In this document: positions 25,480-36,264 of the stretch, in pieces
Position numbering within the stretch: the first letter of the stretch is position 1
Layout of the letters: every line of letters begins with the position of its first letter
NCBI RefSeq assembly: GCF_004187715.1
Contig: NZ_QZWF01000022.1
Coordinates: 29,693 to 93,692 of the forward strand
Length of the DNA stretch: 64,000 nt
Direction: 5' to 3'
From: Streptomyces sp. F001
GTDB taxonomy: Bacteria; Actinomycetota; Actinomycetes; Streptomycetales; Streptomycetaceae
Notes under the pieces: generated by a model
Told to the model about the DNA's origin: nothing
What the model saw: the letters and a program-made list of their open reading frames with translations, nothing else
The model's database searches: none
Made by a program: the position numbers and the translations under genes

Positions 25480-27617
25480 GCGCGGAGCCGGACGGGCCGG
25501 AGGACAGAGTGCGCAGGTTCGCGACGATCTGGAGCCGGGCGGTGTTCCCGGCCACCTCGACGTCGCTGACCCGGCCGGAGTTCGAGGAGCAACTGCTGCC
25601 GCTGGCCCGGCGGTTGAGCGAGATGCTGCGGGCCCGCACCTTCGACGCGGCCGAGGGACGGGCGGTCGGCGCCGCCCTGGTCGACGCGCACTGCACCGAC
25701 CCGGAGGCGCTCACCCGCGCCCTGGACTGCATCGACGCCTACCTGGTGCTCTACTGCGGCGAGGACGGTCCGCAGGACGATCTGCGGGCGCGGTCGGCCC
25801 GGCTGCAGCACGCCGTGGCCGCCGGGTTCGCCCAGGCGCTGCGCGAGCGGACCCTGGCCGAGCAGGAGGCCATCGCCCAGGCGGCGTTGCGTGCCCAGGG
25901 CGTGGTGGCGCAGGCGCTGCACACGAGCGAGGCCCGCTTCCGGGCGGTGTTCGAGGGCGCGGCCATAGGCATCGGCATCGCCGACCTGGACGGACACGTC
26001 CTGGAGGCCAACCAGGCGCTGCTGCGCATGTTCGGCGGCTCCGAGCAGAACGTGCGCGGCCGCAACTTCCGTGAGTGGACGCACGCGGACGACGCGCCCC
26101 AGGTGTGGCGGCTGTACGAGGAACTGGTGCGCGGCGAGCGCGAGCACTACCACGTGGAGAAGGCCTTCTACCGGCCTGACGGAACGGTCCTGTGGACCAA
26201 TCTGACCGTCTCCCTGCTGCGTGACGCCGACGGCAACCCGCAGTACCAGCTGGCCCTCATGGAGGACACCACCGAGCGGCGGCTGCTCAACCTCCGGCTG
26301 CGCTACGAGGCCACGCACGACGCCCTCACCGGCCTGCCCAACCGCACCCTGTTCTTCGAGCGCCTGGAGAAGGTGCTGAACGCCGGCGAGGGCCGGCGTT
26401 TCGGCCTGTGCTACCTCGACCTCGACGGATTCAAGACCGTCAACGACAGCCTCGGCCATGCGGCCGGCGACCGGCTGCTCGTCGAGGTCGCCGACCGGCT
26501 GCAGGCCTGTGCCACCGCGCCCGGCGAGATGGTCGCCCGGCTCGGCGGCGACGAGTTCGTGGCGCTGACCACCGGCCCCGACAGCCGGCGCGAGGTGGAC
26601 GAACTCGCCGCCCGCATCATGAACGCGCTGGTCGCCCCGGTCATCGTGGAAGGCCGGGAGCTGACCGTGCGCGGCAGCATCGGTATCGTCGAGGGCGCGG
26701 CGGGGGAGCGGAGCGCGGCGGAGGTGCTGCGCAGCGCCGACATCACGATGTACCGGGCCAAGTCGGCGGGCGGCAACCGGTTCGAGCTGGCCGACGCCGA
26801 GGCCGATGCCCGCGTCATCACCCGGCACGGGCTGACCACCGCGCTGCCCGCGGCGCTGGAGCGCAGCGAGTTCTTCATCGAGTACCAGCCGCTGGTCCAC
26901 CTCGGCGACGGCAGCGTGCGCGGCGCCGAGGCGCTGGTGCGCTGGCTGCATCCGCAGCACGGCGTCCTCGGCCCCGACCGCTTCATCCCGCTCGCCGAGC
27001 ACACCGGTCTGATCGTTCCGCTCGGCCGCTGGGTCCTGGAGCAGTCGGTGCGGCAGGCCCGTGACTGGCAGGAGCGCCACGCCGGCACGGCCACCGCCCC
27101 GCTGCGTATCAACGTCAACCTCTCGCCCTGCCAGCTCACGCACGCCGGCCTGGTCCAGGACACCGTCGACATCCTGCAGGCCGCGGGCGTCGAGCCCGAC
27201 GCGCTCTGTCTCGAGGTCACCGAGTCGGCCCTGATCGGCGCCGACGACGACCTGCTGAAGCCGCTGCGCCGGCTGGCCGAGATGGGGGTCGACATCGCCC
27301 TGGACGACTTCGGCACCGGCTACTCCAACCTCGCCAACCTCCGCCGCCTGCCGGTGAGCATCCTGAAGCTGGACCGTTCCTTCACCCAGGGCATGCAGCA
27401 GTTCCCGGCCGATCCCGTCGACCTCAAGATCGTCGAGGGGATCGTTTCTCTCGCTCACAGCCTGGACCTGGCGGTGACGGTGGAGGGCGTGGAAACCGGC
27501 GCCCAGGCGGAGCAGCTGCGGATCCTGGGCTGCGACACGGCGCAGGGCTGGTACTACGCCCGTCCGGGCCCACCGGAAAGGCTGCACGAATTGGCGCTGG
27601 TAGATGCAACGGGCTGA
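25476..27617 (+). CDS. rmdA: PAS-GGDEF-EAL bifunctional c-di-GMP enzyme, RmdA-like
   Basis: 713 residues from GTG 25476. An N-terminal helical region (1-150) is followed by PAS/PAC (about 153-271), GGDEF (about 280-445) and EAL (about 455-705). The GGDEF motif is intact (ARLGGDEFVAL), as are EAL elements (GAEALVRW, EVTESALI, DDFGTGYSNL, KLDRSF, VEGVET), so both cyclase and phosphodiesterase activity are possible. Domain order and neighbours match what I recall for S. coelicolor RmdA (SCO0928), a phosphodiesterase that affects aerial mycelium formation. The assignment rests on that resemblance and synteny; no predicted membrane helix means it is cytoplasmic. Confidence 0.85.
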   Translation: MSAEPDGPEDRVRRFATIWSRAVFPATSTSLTRPEFEEQLLPLARRLSEMLRARTFDAAEGRAVGAALVDAHCTDPEALTRALDCIDAYLVLYCGEDGPQDDLRARSARLQHAVAAGFAQALRERTLAEQEAIAQAALRAQGVVAQALHTSEARFRAVFEGAAIGIGIADLDGHVLEANQALLRMFGGSEQNVRGRNFREWTHADDAPQVWRLYEELVRGEREHYHVEKAFYRPDGTVLWTNLTVSLLRDADGNPQYQLALMEDTTERRLLNLRLRYEATHDALTGLPNRTLFFERLEKVLNAGEGRRFGLCYLDLDGFKTVNDSLGHAAGDRLLVEVADRLQACATAPGEMVARLGGDEFVALTTGPDSRREVDELAARIMNALVAPVIVEGRELTVRGSIGIVEGAAGERSAAEVLRSADITMYRAKSAGGNRFELADAEADARVITRHGLTTALPAALERSEFFIEYQPLVHLGDGSVRGAEALVRWLHPQHGVLGPDRFIPLAEHTGLIVPLGRWVLEQSVRQARDWQERHAGTATAPLRINVNLSPCQLTHAGLVQDTVDILQAAGVEPDALCLEVTESALIGADDDLLKPLRRLAEMGVDIALDDFGTGYSNLANLRRLPVSILKLDRSFTQGMQQFPADPVDLKIVEGIVSLAHSLDLAVTVEGVETGAQAEQLRILGCDTAQGWYYARPGPPERLHELALVDATG

Positions 27618-27641
27618 CTGACGGGCCGCGCCCCAGAGGGC

Positions 27642-27661
27642 CGCGCCCCGTCGGGGGCGCG
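27642..27661 (+). terminator. GC-rich hairpin after rmdA
   Basis: CGCGCCCC (27642-27649) pairs with GGGGCGCG (27654-27661) around GTCG, 25 nt after the rmdA-like stop. A short, very stable stem between convergent genes, so a probable terminator; it directly abuts the repeat at 27666. Confidence 0.6.
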
Positions 27662-27665
27662 CCCG

Positions 27666-27708
27666 AGGGGCGCGGGGAACTGCGCGACCAGCCACGGACG
27701 ACCCGCAG
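27666..27708. repeat. Streptomyces-type intergenic GC-rich repeat, copy B (short form)
   Basis: Reads AGGGGCGCGGGG, AACT, GCGCGACCAGCCACG and ends ACCCGCAG, sharing both end blocks with copy A at 11925-11991 but lacking its central hairpin. Both copies lie 3' of a gene in convergent gaps. Confidence 0.75.
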
Positions 27709-27768
27709 GCCTACACGGCGCGAACACAAACGGCGCTTCAGAAACCGCGCCCCGAGCGGAGCGGAGCC

Positions 27769-28653
27769 TCACCGCTCGAGCAGCATCCGCTGCAACTCCC
27801 TCGCGGCCCGAGGCGGAGCCACATCGCTACGATGCGCCAGCGCAATCGTCCGGTGCAGTCCGGGCCGGGCCAGCGGCGTAACCCGTAGCCCCCGGCCCGA
27901 CCGCGCCGCCACCATGCGCGGCACGACGGCCACGCCCAGCCCCGCCCGCACAAACCCCAGCACCGCGTCCATCTCCCCACCCTCCACCGCGAAATCCGGC
28001 TCGAACCCAGCGGAGCGACACGCGGCGACGGTCAGTTCCCGCAGGTCGTAGCCGTGCCGGAACATCACCAGGCGCTCTCCCTCCAGATCGGCGATCCGGA
28101 CGGTACGCCGGCCGCCGCCCGGGCGGGGTGCCTCCGGTGACGACACCACCACCAGGTCCTCGCGCAGCAGCTCCACCGTGGTCAGCGCGGGGGACGGCGT
28201 CGGCAGCGGCAGGACGACGAGGGCGAGGTCGAGGGCTCCGCGGGCGAGCTCGCGTACGAGATCGTGCGAACCGCTCTCCTCGATCAGCAGCTGAATGCCC
28301 GGATAGCGGTCGTGGAAGGCGCGCAGCACGTCCGGCAGCAGGCCCGTGCACAGGCTCGGGGTCGCGCCCAGTCGCACCCGGCCCTGGCGCAGCTGCACCA
28401 GCTCCTGCACCTCGTGCCGCGCCGTGTCCGCGTCGGCCAGGATCCGCCGGGCCAGGGGCAGCAGGGCCTCGCCGGCGTCGGTGAGGGTGATGTTCCCGCG
28501 CGCCCGCAGGAACAGATCGGCACCCAACTCCCGCTCCAGCGCCTTGATCTGCTGGGACAGCGACGGCTGGGCGACATGGACGAGGTCGGCGGCCCGGGTG
28601 AAGTGCCGGGTCTCGGCGACCGCCACGAAGTACTGAAGCTGCTGGAACTGCAC
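27769..28653 (-). CDS. LysR-family transcriptional regulator, divergent from sdhCAB
   Basis: 294 residues from GTG 28653, giving the usual LysR N-terminus VQFQQLQYFVAVAETRHFTRAADLVHVAQPSLSQQIKALERELGADLF; a more upstream ATG would cross the operator. The winged helix-turn-helix is followed by a two-lobed effector-binding domain (LGATPSLCTGLLPDVLRAFHDRYP; VSSPEAP; EGGEMDAVLGFVRAGLGVAVVP). It lies 84 bp from the divergent sdhC start, with a LysR-type palindrome between. It probably controls the succinate dehydrogenase operon and itself; the effector, perhaps a C4-dicarboxylate, is a guess. Confidence 0.92.
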   Translation of the reverse strand: MQFQQLQYFVAVAETRHFTRAADLVHVAQPSLSQQIKALERELGADLFLRARGNITLTDAGEALLPLARRILADADTARHEVQELVQLRQGRVRLGATPSLCTGLLPDVLRAFHDRYPGIQLLIEESGSHDLVRELARGALDLALVVLPLPTPSPALTTVELLREDLVVVSSPEAPRPGGGRRTVRIADLEGERLVMFRHGYDLRELTVAACRSAGFEPDFAVEGGEMDAVLGFVRAGLGVAVVPRMVAARSGRGLRVTPLARPGLHRTIALAHRSDVAPPRAARELQRMLLER

Positions 28654-28662
28654 CCAGCAAGC

Positions 28663-28677
28663 ATAGGGCATGCCTAT
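28663..28677. promoter_or_regulatory. LysR-type operator ATAGG-N5-CCTAT
   Basis: ATAGGGCATGCCTAT has perfect ATAGG/CCTAT arms and fits the T-N11-A rule for LysR boxes. It starts 10 bp from the lysR GTG and lies about 61 bp before the sdhC ATG, the usual place for the autoregulatory site. A possible -35 (TTGGAC, 28699-28704) for sdhC follows. Confidence 0.65.
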
Positions 28678-28737
28678 CGAAACAAGCCGGACCATGTCTT
28701 GGACCGATGGGGTCGTTCGGCCCTAACGTCCTGAGAC

Positions 28738-29445
28738 ATGGCTCTGGCAACGCGGACGGACCGACGGCCGTCCATGGCACGCACGGTGTGGGACAGCTCC
28801 GTCGGCAAGAAGACCGTGATGGCGGTCAGCGGTCTGACCATGCTGCTGTACTTGGTCGTCCACATGATCGGCAACCTGAAGATCTTCTTCGGGGAGGGCG
28901 AGTTCGACCACTACGCGCACTGGCTGCGTACCGTCGGCGAGCCGTTCATGCACTACGAGTGGACGCTGTGGCTCGTCCGGATCGTGCTGGTGGTCGCTGT
29001 GGTCGCCCACGCGGTCTCGGCGTACCAGCTCAGCCGCCGCGACATCAAGGCCCGCCCCAGCAAGTACGTCCACAAGAAGGCGCGGGCCTCCTACGCGACG
29101 CGCACCATGCGCTGGGGCGGGATCATCCTCGGCCTGTTCATCGTCTGGCACATCCTCGACCTGACCACCGGCACCGTGCACCCCGGCGGATTCCAGGCCG
29201 GCCACCCCTACCAGAACGTCATCGACACCTTCTCCACCTGGTACGGCAACGTCATCTACATCGTCGCGGTGCTCGCCCTCGGCCTGCACATCCAGCACGG
29301 CTTCTGGAGCGCCGCACAGACCCTCGGCGCCGGCAGCCGCACCCGCGACCGCGCCCTGAAGACCACGGCCAACGTCCTCGCGCTGCTGCTCACGGCCGGT
29401 TTCATCGCCGTACCCGTGGGCGTCATGACCGGAGTGGTGAGCTGA
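28738..29445 (+). CDS. sdhC: Succinate dehydrogenase cytochrome b subunit
   Basis: 235 residues with five hydrophobic helices, the single-subunit type B anchor (no separate SdhD) seen in Wolinella-like and actinobacterial enzymes. Heme-ligand His candidates lie in LLYLVVHMIGNLK, FDHYAHWLR, VVAVVAHAVSAY, FIVWHILDL and LALGLHIQHG. It anchors SdhAB and passes electrons to menaquinone. The start ATG 28738 has only a weak ribosome site, and a promoter close by suggests a short leader. It is 1 nt from sdhA, so the operon is sdhC-sdhA-sdhB. Confidence 0.95.
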   Translation: MALATRTDRRPSMARTVWDSSVGKKTVMAVSGLTMLLYLVVHMIGNLKIFFGEGEFDHYAHWLRTVGEPFMHYEWTLWLVRIVLVVAVVAHAVSAYQLSRRDIKARPSKYVHKKARASYATRTMRWGGIILGLFIVWHILDLTTGTVHPGGFQAGHPYQNVIDTFSTWYGNVIYIVAVLALGLHIQHGFWSAAQTLGAGSRTRDRALKTTANVLALLLTAGFIAVPVGVMTGVVS

Positions 29446-29446
29446 G

Positions 29447-32142
<2,696 letters not shown>

Positions 32143-32187
32143 CCCCGCCCAGGTGAGAGAGACGTTCGCCGAGAAGATGCGGACGGG

Positions 32188-32219
32188 CGGGACCGGGAGT
32201 GGTGCTCATCCCGGTCCCG
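32188..32219 (+). terminator. Terminator after sdhB
   Basis: CGGGACCGGGA (32188-32198) and TCCCGGTCCCG (32209-32219) form a perfect 11-bp stem with a 10-nt loop, 45 nt beyond the sdhB stop. TCTCGCTTCT follows. It separates the sdh operon from the acyltransferase genes. Confidence 0.85.
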
Positions 32220-32381
32220 TCTCGCTTCTGAGCCCACCCCTGGCATTCAACATCCGCACATCCACGCTCCGGCCACCGGTCACGCACACGCCAACCGGCA
32301 TCGGAAGAACTGTGGCGGCAGGCCGAAAGACCCGGCCCGCCCGCTGCCGTCGTCGAACCGGCCCGTGACCAGGAGTGTGCC

Positions 32382-33155
32382 ATGACCGGCGTTTCCACCC
32401 TCGATCGTCCCCCGCAGCCAGCGGCACCCACCCGCTACACCGTCACCCTCGCCCGCGACGAGGACGACGTGCGGGCCGCTCAGAAGCTGCGGCACGACGT
32501 CTTCGCCGGCGAAATGGGTGCGCTGCTCACCACCCCGCAGCCGGGGCTCGACATCGACTCCTTCGACGCGTACTGCGACCACCTGCTGGTCCGCGACACG
32601 CTCACCGGTCAGGTCGTAGGCACCTACCGGCTGCTGCCGCCCGAGCGGGCCTCGGTCGCCGGCCGGCTGTACTCCGAGGGCGAGTTCGACCTGACCCGGC
32701 TCGACCCCATCCGTCCCGGCCTCGTGGAGGTCGGCCGCTCCTGTGTGCACCCGGACCACCGCGACGGCGCCGTCATCGGCCTGATCTGGGCCGGGATAGC
32801 GCGGTACATGGTCGACCGCGGCCACGAGTGGCTGGCCGGCTGCTGCTCCATCCCGCTGGCCGACGGAGGCGCCCTCGCGGCCGCCACCTGGGACCGGGTC
32901 CAGGCCAAGAACCTGGCCCCCGAGGAGTACCGCGTCCAGCCGCTGCTGCCCTGGGTCGCCGACGGCGTCGCCCGCCCGGCCGAACGCACCGAACTCCCGC
33001 CCCTGCTGCGCGGTTACGTCCGCCTGGGCGCCTGGGTGTGTGGTCAGCCCGCACACGACGCCGACTTCGGCGTGGCCGACCTGTACGTGCTGCTGTCGAT
33101 GCGCCGGGTCAACCCCCGCTATCTGCGGCACTTCCTCTCGCTCGTCCCGGCCTGA
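32382..33155 (+). CDS. GNAT acyltransferase, OlsB-like (ornithine N-acyltransferase)
   Basis: 257 residues. The fold matches the acyl-ACP-using GNAT group (COG3176): YTVTLARDEDDVRAAQKLRHDVFAGEMG at the start, FDAYCDHLLVRDTLTGQVVGTYRLLPP, then VEVGRSCVHPDHRDGAVIGLIWAGIARYM. OlsB acylates ornithine with a 3-hydroxy fatty acid to form lyso-ornithine lipid. The next gene is an O-acyltransferase overlapping it by 1 nt (TGATG), which fits the second step (OlsA). Ornithine lipids are known in Streptomyces, but the substrate here is inferred. A small gap with the sdh terminator lies upstream. Confidence 0.85.
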   Translation: MTGVSTLDRPPQPAAPTRYTVTLARDEDDVRAAQKLRHDVFAGEMGALLTTPQPGLDIDSFDAYCDHLLVRDTLTGQVVGTYRLLPPERASVAGRLYSEGEFDLTRLDPIRPGLVEVGRSCVHPDHRDGAVIGLIWAGIARYMVDRGHEWLAGCCSIPLADGGALAAATWDRVQAKNLAPEEYRVQPLLPWVADGVARPAERTELPPLLRGYVRLGAWVCGQPAHDADFGVADLYVLLSMRRVNPRYLRHFLSLVPA

Positions 33156-34198
33156 TGAGCGTCACGCGTACGGGGCTGCCGCACCGCCTCCGCCCGGGCG
33201 CGGCCGTCCTGCCGGCCGGGCGGGTACGGACACCAAGGCGCGAGCGTGGGGCGGCGGCCGTGCCCCGTCCCGTCATACCGAGCAGCGCGTGGCTGCCCAC
33301 CGCGCCCTGCTCCCCGCAGGTCTGCGTCACATCCGTCCGGTCTCTGACGGACGTGCCACGCGCTGTGCTGCGGATCGGGGCACTGCTGGCGACGCTCCTG
33401 GTGGGCGTCGCGCTGCTGCCAGTGTTCGGGAGCGTGCCCGCGTCCCGGCGCGATGCGCTGATCCGCCGGTGGAGCCGGGCCGTGGTCCGGGCCGCCGGCG
33501 TCCGTGTCCGCATCAGCGGCGCGGCGGCGCCCACCGGTGGCCTGCTGCTCGTCGCCAACCACATCTCGTGGCTGGACATCCCGCTGCTCGCCGCCGTGCG
33601 CCCGGCCCGGATGCTCGCCAAGGCGGAGATCCGGCAGTGGCCGGTGGCGGGTGCACTCACCGCGCGCAGCGGCGCCCTGTTCATCGAGCGGGACCGGCTG
33701 CGCGCACTGCCCCGGACGGTCGCCCGCATCGCCGAGGCGCTGCGCGGTGGCGCCGCGGTCGTGGCCTTCCCCGAGGGCAGCACCTGGTGCGGCCGGGCTC
33801 AGGGACACTTCCGACGGGCGGTGTTCCAGGCCGCCCTCGACGCGGGCGTCCCCGTCCAGCCGGTCCGCCTCCACTACCGGTTCGAGGGTGGCCCCGCGAG
33901 CACCGCGCCCGCCTTCGTCGGCGAGGACTCCCTGCTCGCCTCGCTGTGGCGGGTGGTCTCGGCACGCGGACTCGTCGCCGAGGTCGAGATACGGGACGAG
34001 ATCCCGGCGGGCAGCCACCCCGACCGCCGGGCACTCGCCCATGCCGCCCAGCCCGGCCTGATGGGCGGCGAGCTCGAATGGGCCCACGTCGCCCTGGTCT
34101 CCGAGCAGTCGCGGGCCAGGACCTGCGAGGCAGGCGCGCCGACCCCGCGGCGGGGCAGCGGCGCGCCTGAGGGGCTGGCGATCCCGCAACGGGGCTGA
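33155..34198 (+). CDS. 1-acyl-glycerol-3-phosphate acyltransferase family protein, OlsA-like
   Basis: 347 residues from ATG 33155, whose A is the last base of the preceding stop. The first 65 residues are low-complexity and basic; then a membrane helix (VLRIGALLATLLVGVALLPVF) and the PlsC domain, with NHISWLD (H-x4-D catalytic motif), the central FIERDR, and AFPEGSTW. In an OlsB-OlsA pair it would O-acylate lyso-ornithine lipid at the membrane. The C-terminal about 40 residues after ALVSEQS are Pro/Arg/Gly-rich and may be poorly conserved. General phospholipid acylation is an alternative. Confidence 0.85.
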   Translation: MSVTRTGLPHRLRPGAAVLPAGRVRTPRRERGAAAVPRPVIPSSAWLPTAPCSPQVCVTSVRSLTDVPRAVLRIGALLATLLVGVALLPVFGSVPASRRDALIRRWSRAVVRAAGVRVRISGAAAPTGGLLLVANHISWLDIPLLAAVRPARMLAKAEIRQWPVAGALTARSGALFIERDRLRALPRTVARIAEALRGGAAVVAFPEGSTWCGRAQGHFRRAVFQAALDAGVPVQPVRLHYRFEGGPASTAPAFVGEDSLLASLWRVVSARGLVAEVEIRDEIPAGSHPDRRALAHAAQPGLMGGELEWAHVALVSEQSRARTCEAGAPTPRRGSGAPEGLAIPQRG

Positions 34199-34264
34199 AC
34201 GGGCGCGGCGACCGCCGTGCAGCAGGCCGTGACGGCGCTGTTCTGAAGCCCTTTCCTCCGCGTG

Positions 34265-35281
34265 CTACGCGGAGGAGAGCCTCGCCTGGTCCGCGATCCG
34301 GGCAAGCCGCCGATAGGAGTCCAGCAGGGCCGCACGGTCATATGTGCTGGTCGTGACCAGGACTTCCTGCGCGCCCGTCTCCTTCAGCACGGTCTCCAGC
34401 TCGTGGGCGACCTCTCCCTCGGTGCCTGCGAGCTGGCCGGTGAGACCGGACTCGTAGAAACCGCGCTCCCGGTCCGTCATGGTGAGCGCCTCGACCCGCT
34501 CGGCGGGCGGCAGCGGCGGGAAGGTGCCGTGCGTGCGCGAGTACGCCATGGACCAGGCCTCCGGGATCAGCAGTCGCCGGGCCTCCTCGGGGGTCGCGGC
34601 CACCGCGACCGTGCCGGAGATGACGACGTACGGCTCCGACGACCACTCCGATGGCTGGAAGTTCGCACGGTAGTGATCGATCCCGCGCCGCATCTTCTCG
34701 CGGTTCCTGAGATCGCCGATGACCATCGGCAGGCCCGCGCGGGCGGCGATGGCGGCGCCCTCGCCCATCGCGAGCACGAACGGCGGCACGGTGAGGCCCT
34801 CCGCGGGACGCGCGTGGACCCGTGTCGGGGAGGTGCCGCGGAACCAGCCCAGCAGCTCGTCGAGCTGGGCGGCGAAGTCCTCGGCGACGCCCTTGTCGCG
34901 GCCCAGCGCCTTGCGTACGCCGTCGGTGAAACCCACCGACCGGCCCAGCCCCATGTCGATCCGCCCCGGGAACAGCGACTCCAGCACGCCGAACTGCTCG
35001 GCCACGACGAGAGGTTGGTGATTCGGCAGCATGACGCCCCCGGTGCCGACCCGGATCGTCCGCGTCGCCGCGGCCACGGCGGCGGCCAGCACGGTCGGCG
35101 CGGACCCGGCGACGCCGGGCACCCCGTGGTGCTCCGAGACCCAGAAGCGGTGGTAGCCGAGCTCCTCCAGTTCCTGCGCCAGCCGCACGGTGTCGCGCAG
35201 CGCCTCGGCGTTCGTGTGTCCCTCTCGGGTCCGGGAACGGTCGAGGACGGAGAAGCGGGTCTGGGCGATCACGGAACTCAC
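34265..35281 (-). CDS. LLM-class flavin-dependent oxidoreductase
   Basis: 338 residues if started at GTG 35281, 335 if at GTG 35272; neither has a clear ribosome site. It is a bacterial-luciferase-like TIM barrel: FSVLDRSRTREG near the N-terminus, LGYHRFWVSEHHGVPGVAGSAPTVL, IRVGTGGVMLPNHQPLVVAEQFG, and RIDMGLGRS. These proteins use FMNH2 or F420H2; the MsnO8-like group here usually lacks a known substrate. It is divergent from a HAD phosphatase gene with a 51-bp gap. Its 3' end is separated from the acyltransferase genes by 66 bp. Confidence 0.9.
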   Translation of the reverse strand: MSSVIAQTRFSVLDRSRTREGHTNAEALRDTVRLAQELEELGYHRFWVSEHHGVPGVAGSAPTVLAAAVAAATRTIRVGTGGVMLPNHQPLVVAEQFGVLESLFPGRIDMGLGRSVGFTDGVRKALGRDKGVAEDFAAQLDELLGWFRGTSPTRVHARPAEGLTVPPFVLAMGEGAAIAARAGLPMVIGDLRNREKMRRGIDHYRANFQPSEWSSEPYVVISGTVAVAATPEEARRLLIPEAWSMAYSRTHGTFPPLPPAERVEALTMTDRERGFYESGLTGQLAGTEGEVAHELETVLKETGAQEVLVTTSTYDRAALLDSYRRLARIADQARLSSA

Positions 35282-35332
35282 ACAGGGTTCAACGCCCGGA
35301 AATCCCTGGCATTCCCCGTCTAGGGTGGCCCT

Positions 35333-35824
35333 GTGACCGCACGTGACGAACGCCCGCTCGCCGTCTTCGACCTGGACAACACCCTCGCCGACACCGCTCA
35401 CCGGCAGCGGTTCCTGGAGCGCAAGCCGCGTGACTGGGACGGCTTCTTCGCGGCCGCGCTCGAGGACCCGCCGATCGCCGAGGGAGTGGCCCTGGTGGTT
35501 CAGAGCGCGCAGGAGTGCGAGGTCGTCTACCTCACCGGACGGCCCGAGCGCTGCCGGCCGGACACACTCGAGTGGCTGGCCGCGCACGGCCTGCCCGAGG
35601 GGCGCGTGTACATGCGGCGCAACGATGACCGCAGGCCCGCCCGGTACACCAAGCTGGGGATCCTCCGCCGGCTCGCCCGCACCCGGGACATCCGCGTCCT
35701 CGTGGACGACGACGAACTGGTGTGCGAGGACGCCGAGCGGGCCGGATTCACCGTCGTACGGGCGCGCTGGGCGGCCCCCTCCGCCGCACTCAAGGTGGCG
35801 CAGGAGCGGGAGGGCAGGACCTGA
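35333..35824 (+). CDS. HAD-family phosphatase
   Basis: 163 residues from GTG 35333. HAD motif I is AVFDLDNTLADT (two catalytic Asp), motif II is VYLTGRPERC, and motif III/IV VLVDDDELVCEDAERAG. The small helical insert and DTLEWLAAHGLPEGRVYMRR resemble the 3'-phosphatase domain of T4-like polynucleotide kinases and related orphan HAD proteins. It has no kinase domain. The substrate is unknown; the gene stands alone between the flavin oxidoreductase and dodecin genes. Confidence 0.88.
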   Translation: MTARDERPLAVFDLDNTLADTAHRQRFLERKPRDWDGFFAAALEDPPIAEGVALVVQSAQECEVVYLTGRPERCRPDTLEWLAAHGLPEGRVYMRRNDDRRPARYTKLGILRRLARTRDIRVLVDDDELVCEDAERAGFTVVRARWAAPSAALKVAQEREGRT

Positions 35825-35836
35825 GGCCGGGGCCGC

Positions 35837-36052
35837 TCAGTCCGCGTCCTCCAGGCGGAAGCCGACCTTCATGCTGACCTGCCAGTGCGCGATCTCCCCG
35901 TTGTCGAGCTGGCCCCGCACCTCGGTCACCTCGAACCAGTCCAGGTTGCGCAGGGTCTGCGAGGCGCGGCTGATGCCGTTGCGGATGGCCTTGTCGACGC
36001 CCTCGGGCGAGGTGCCGACGATGTCCGTGACCCGGTAGGTGTGGTTCGACAT
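35837..36052 (-). CDS. Dodecin (flavin storage protein)
   Basis: 71 residues from ATG 36052 with GGAGAGGAG 6-14 nt upstream. MSNHTYRVTDIVGTSPEGVDKAI, then RASQTLRNLDWFEVTEVRGQL (the flavin-stacking Trp) and IAHWQVSMKVGFRLED are the full dodecin fold. Dodecins assemble as hollow dodecamers that bind FMN or riboflavin and protect against free flavin. A longer in-frame opening upstream is not used. The gene faces the HAD gene with a 12-nt gap. Confidence 0.95.
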   Translation of the reverse strand: MSNHTYRVTDIVGTSPEGVDKAIRNGISRASQTLRNLDWFEVTEVRGQLDNGEIAHWQVSMKVGFRLEDAD

Positions 36053-36264
36053 GCAGGTACTCCTCTCCGTCGTGACCCGTGCGTCACGCGTCACTCCACC
36101 GTGCCCCAAGCTGCGCCGGAGCGCGAGGCGTCGGCCGACTGCCCGGGAATCCCTTGACCTCCGCATTGGTCCATACCAAAATTGGCACACCCGTGCGAGC
36201 CCTCGCGCTCGTTCCCCCACGTCGGGCCCCTCCGCCCTGTCCGCCAGACAGAACAGGACCCCTC

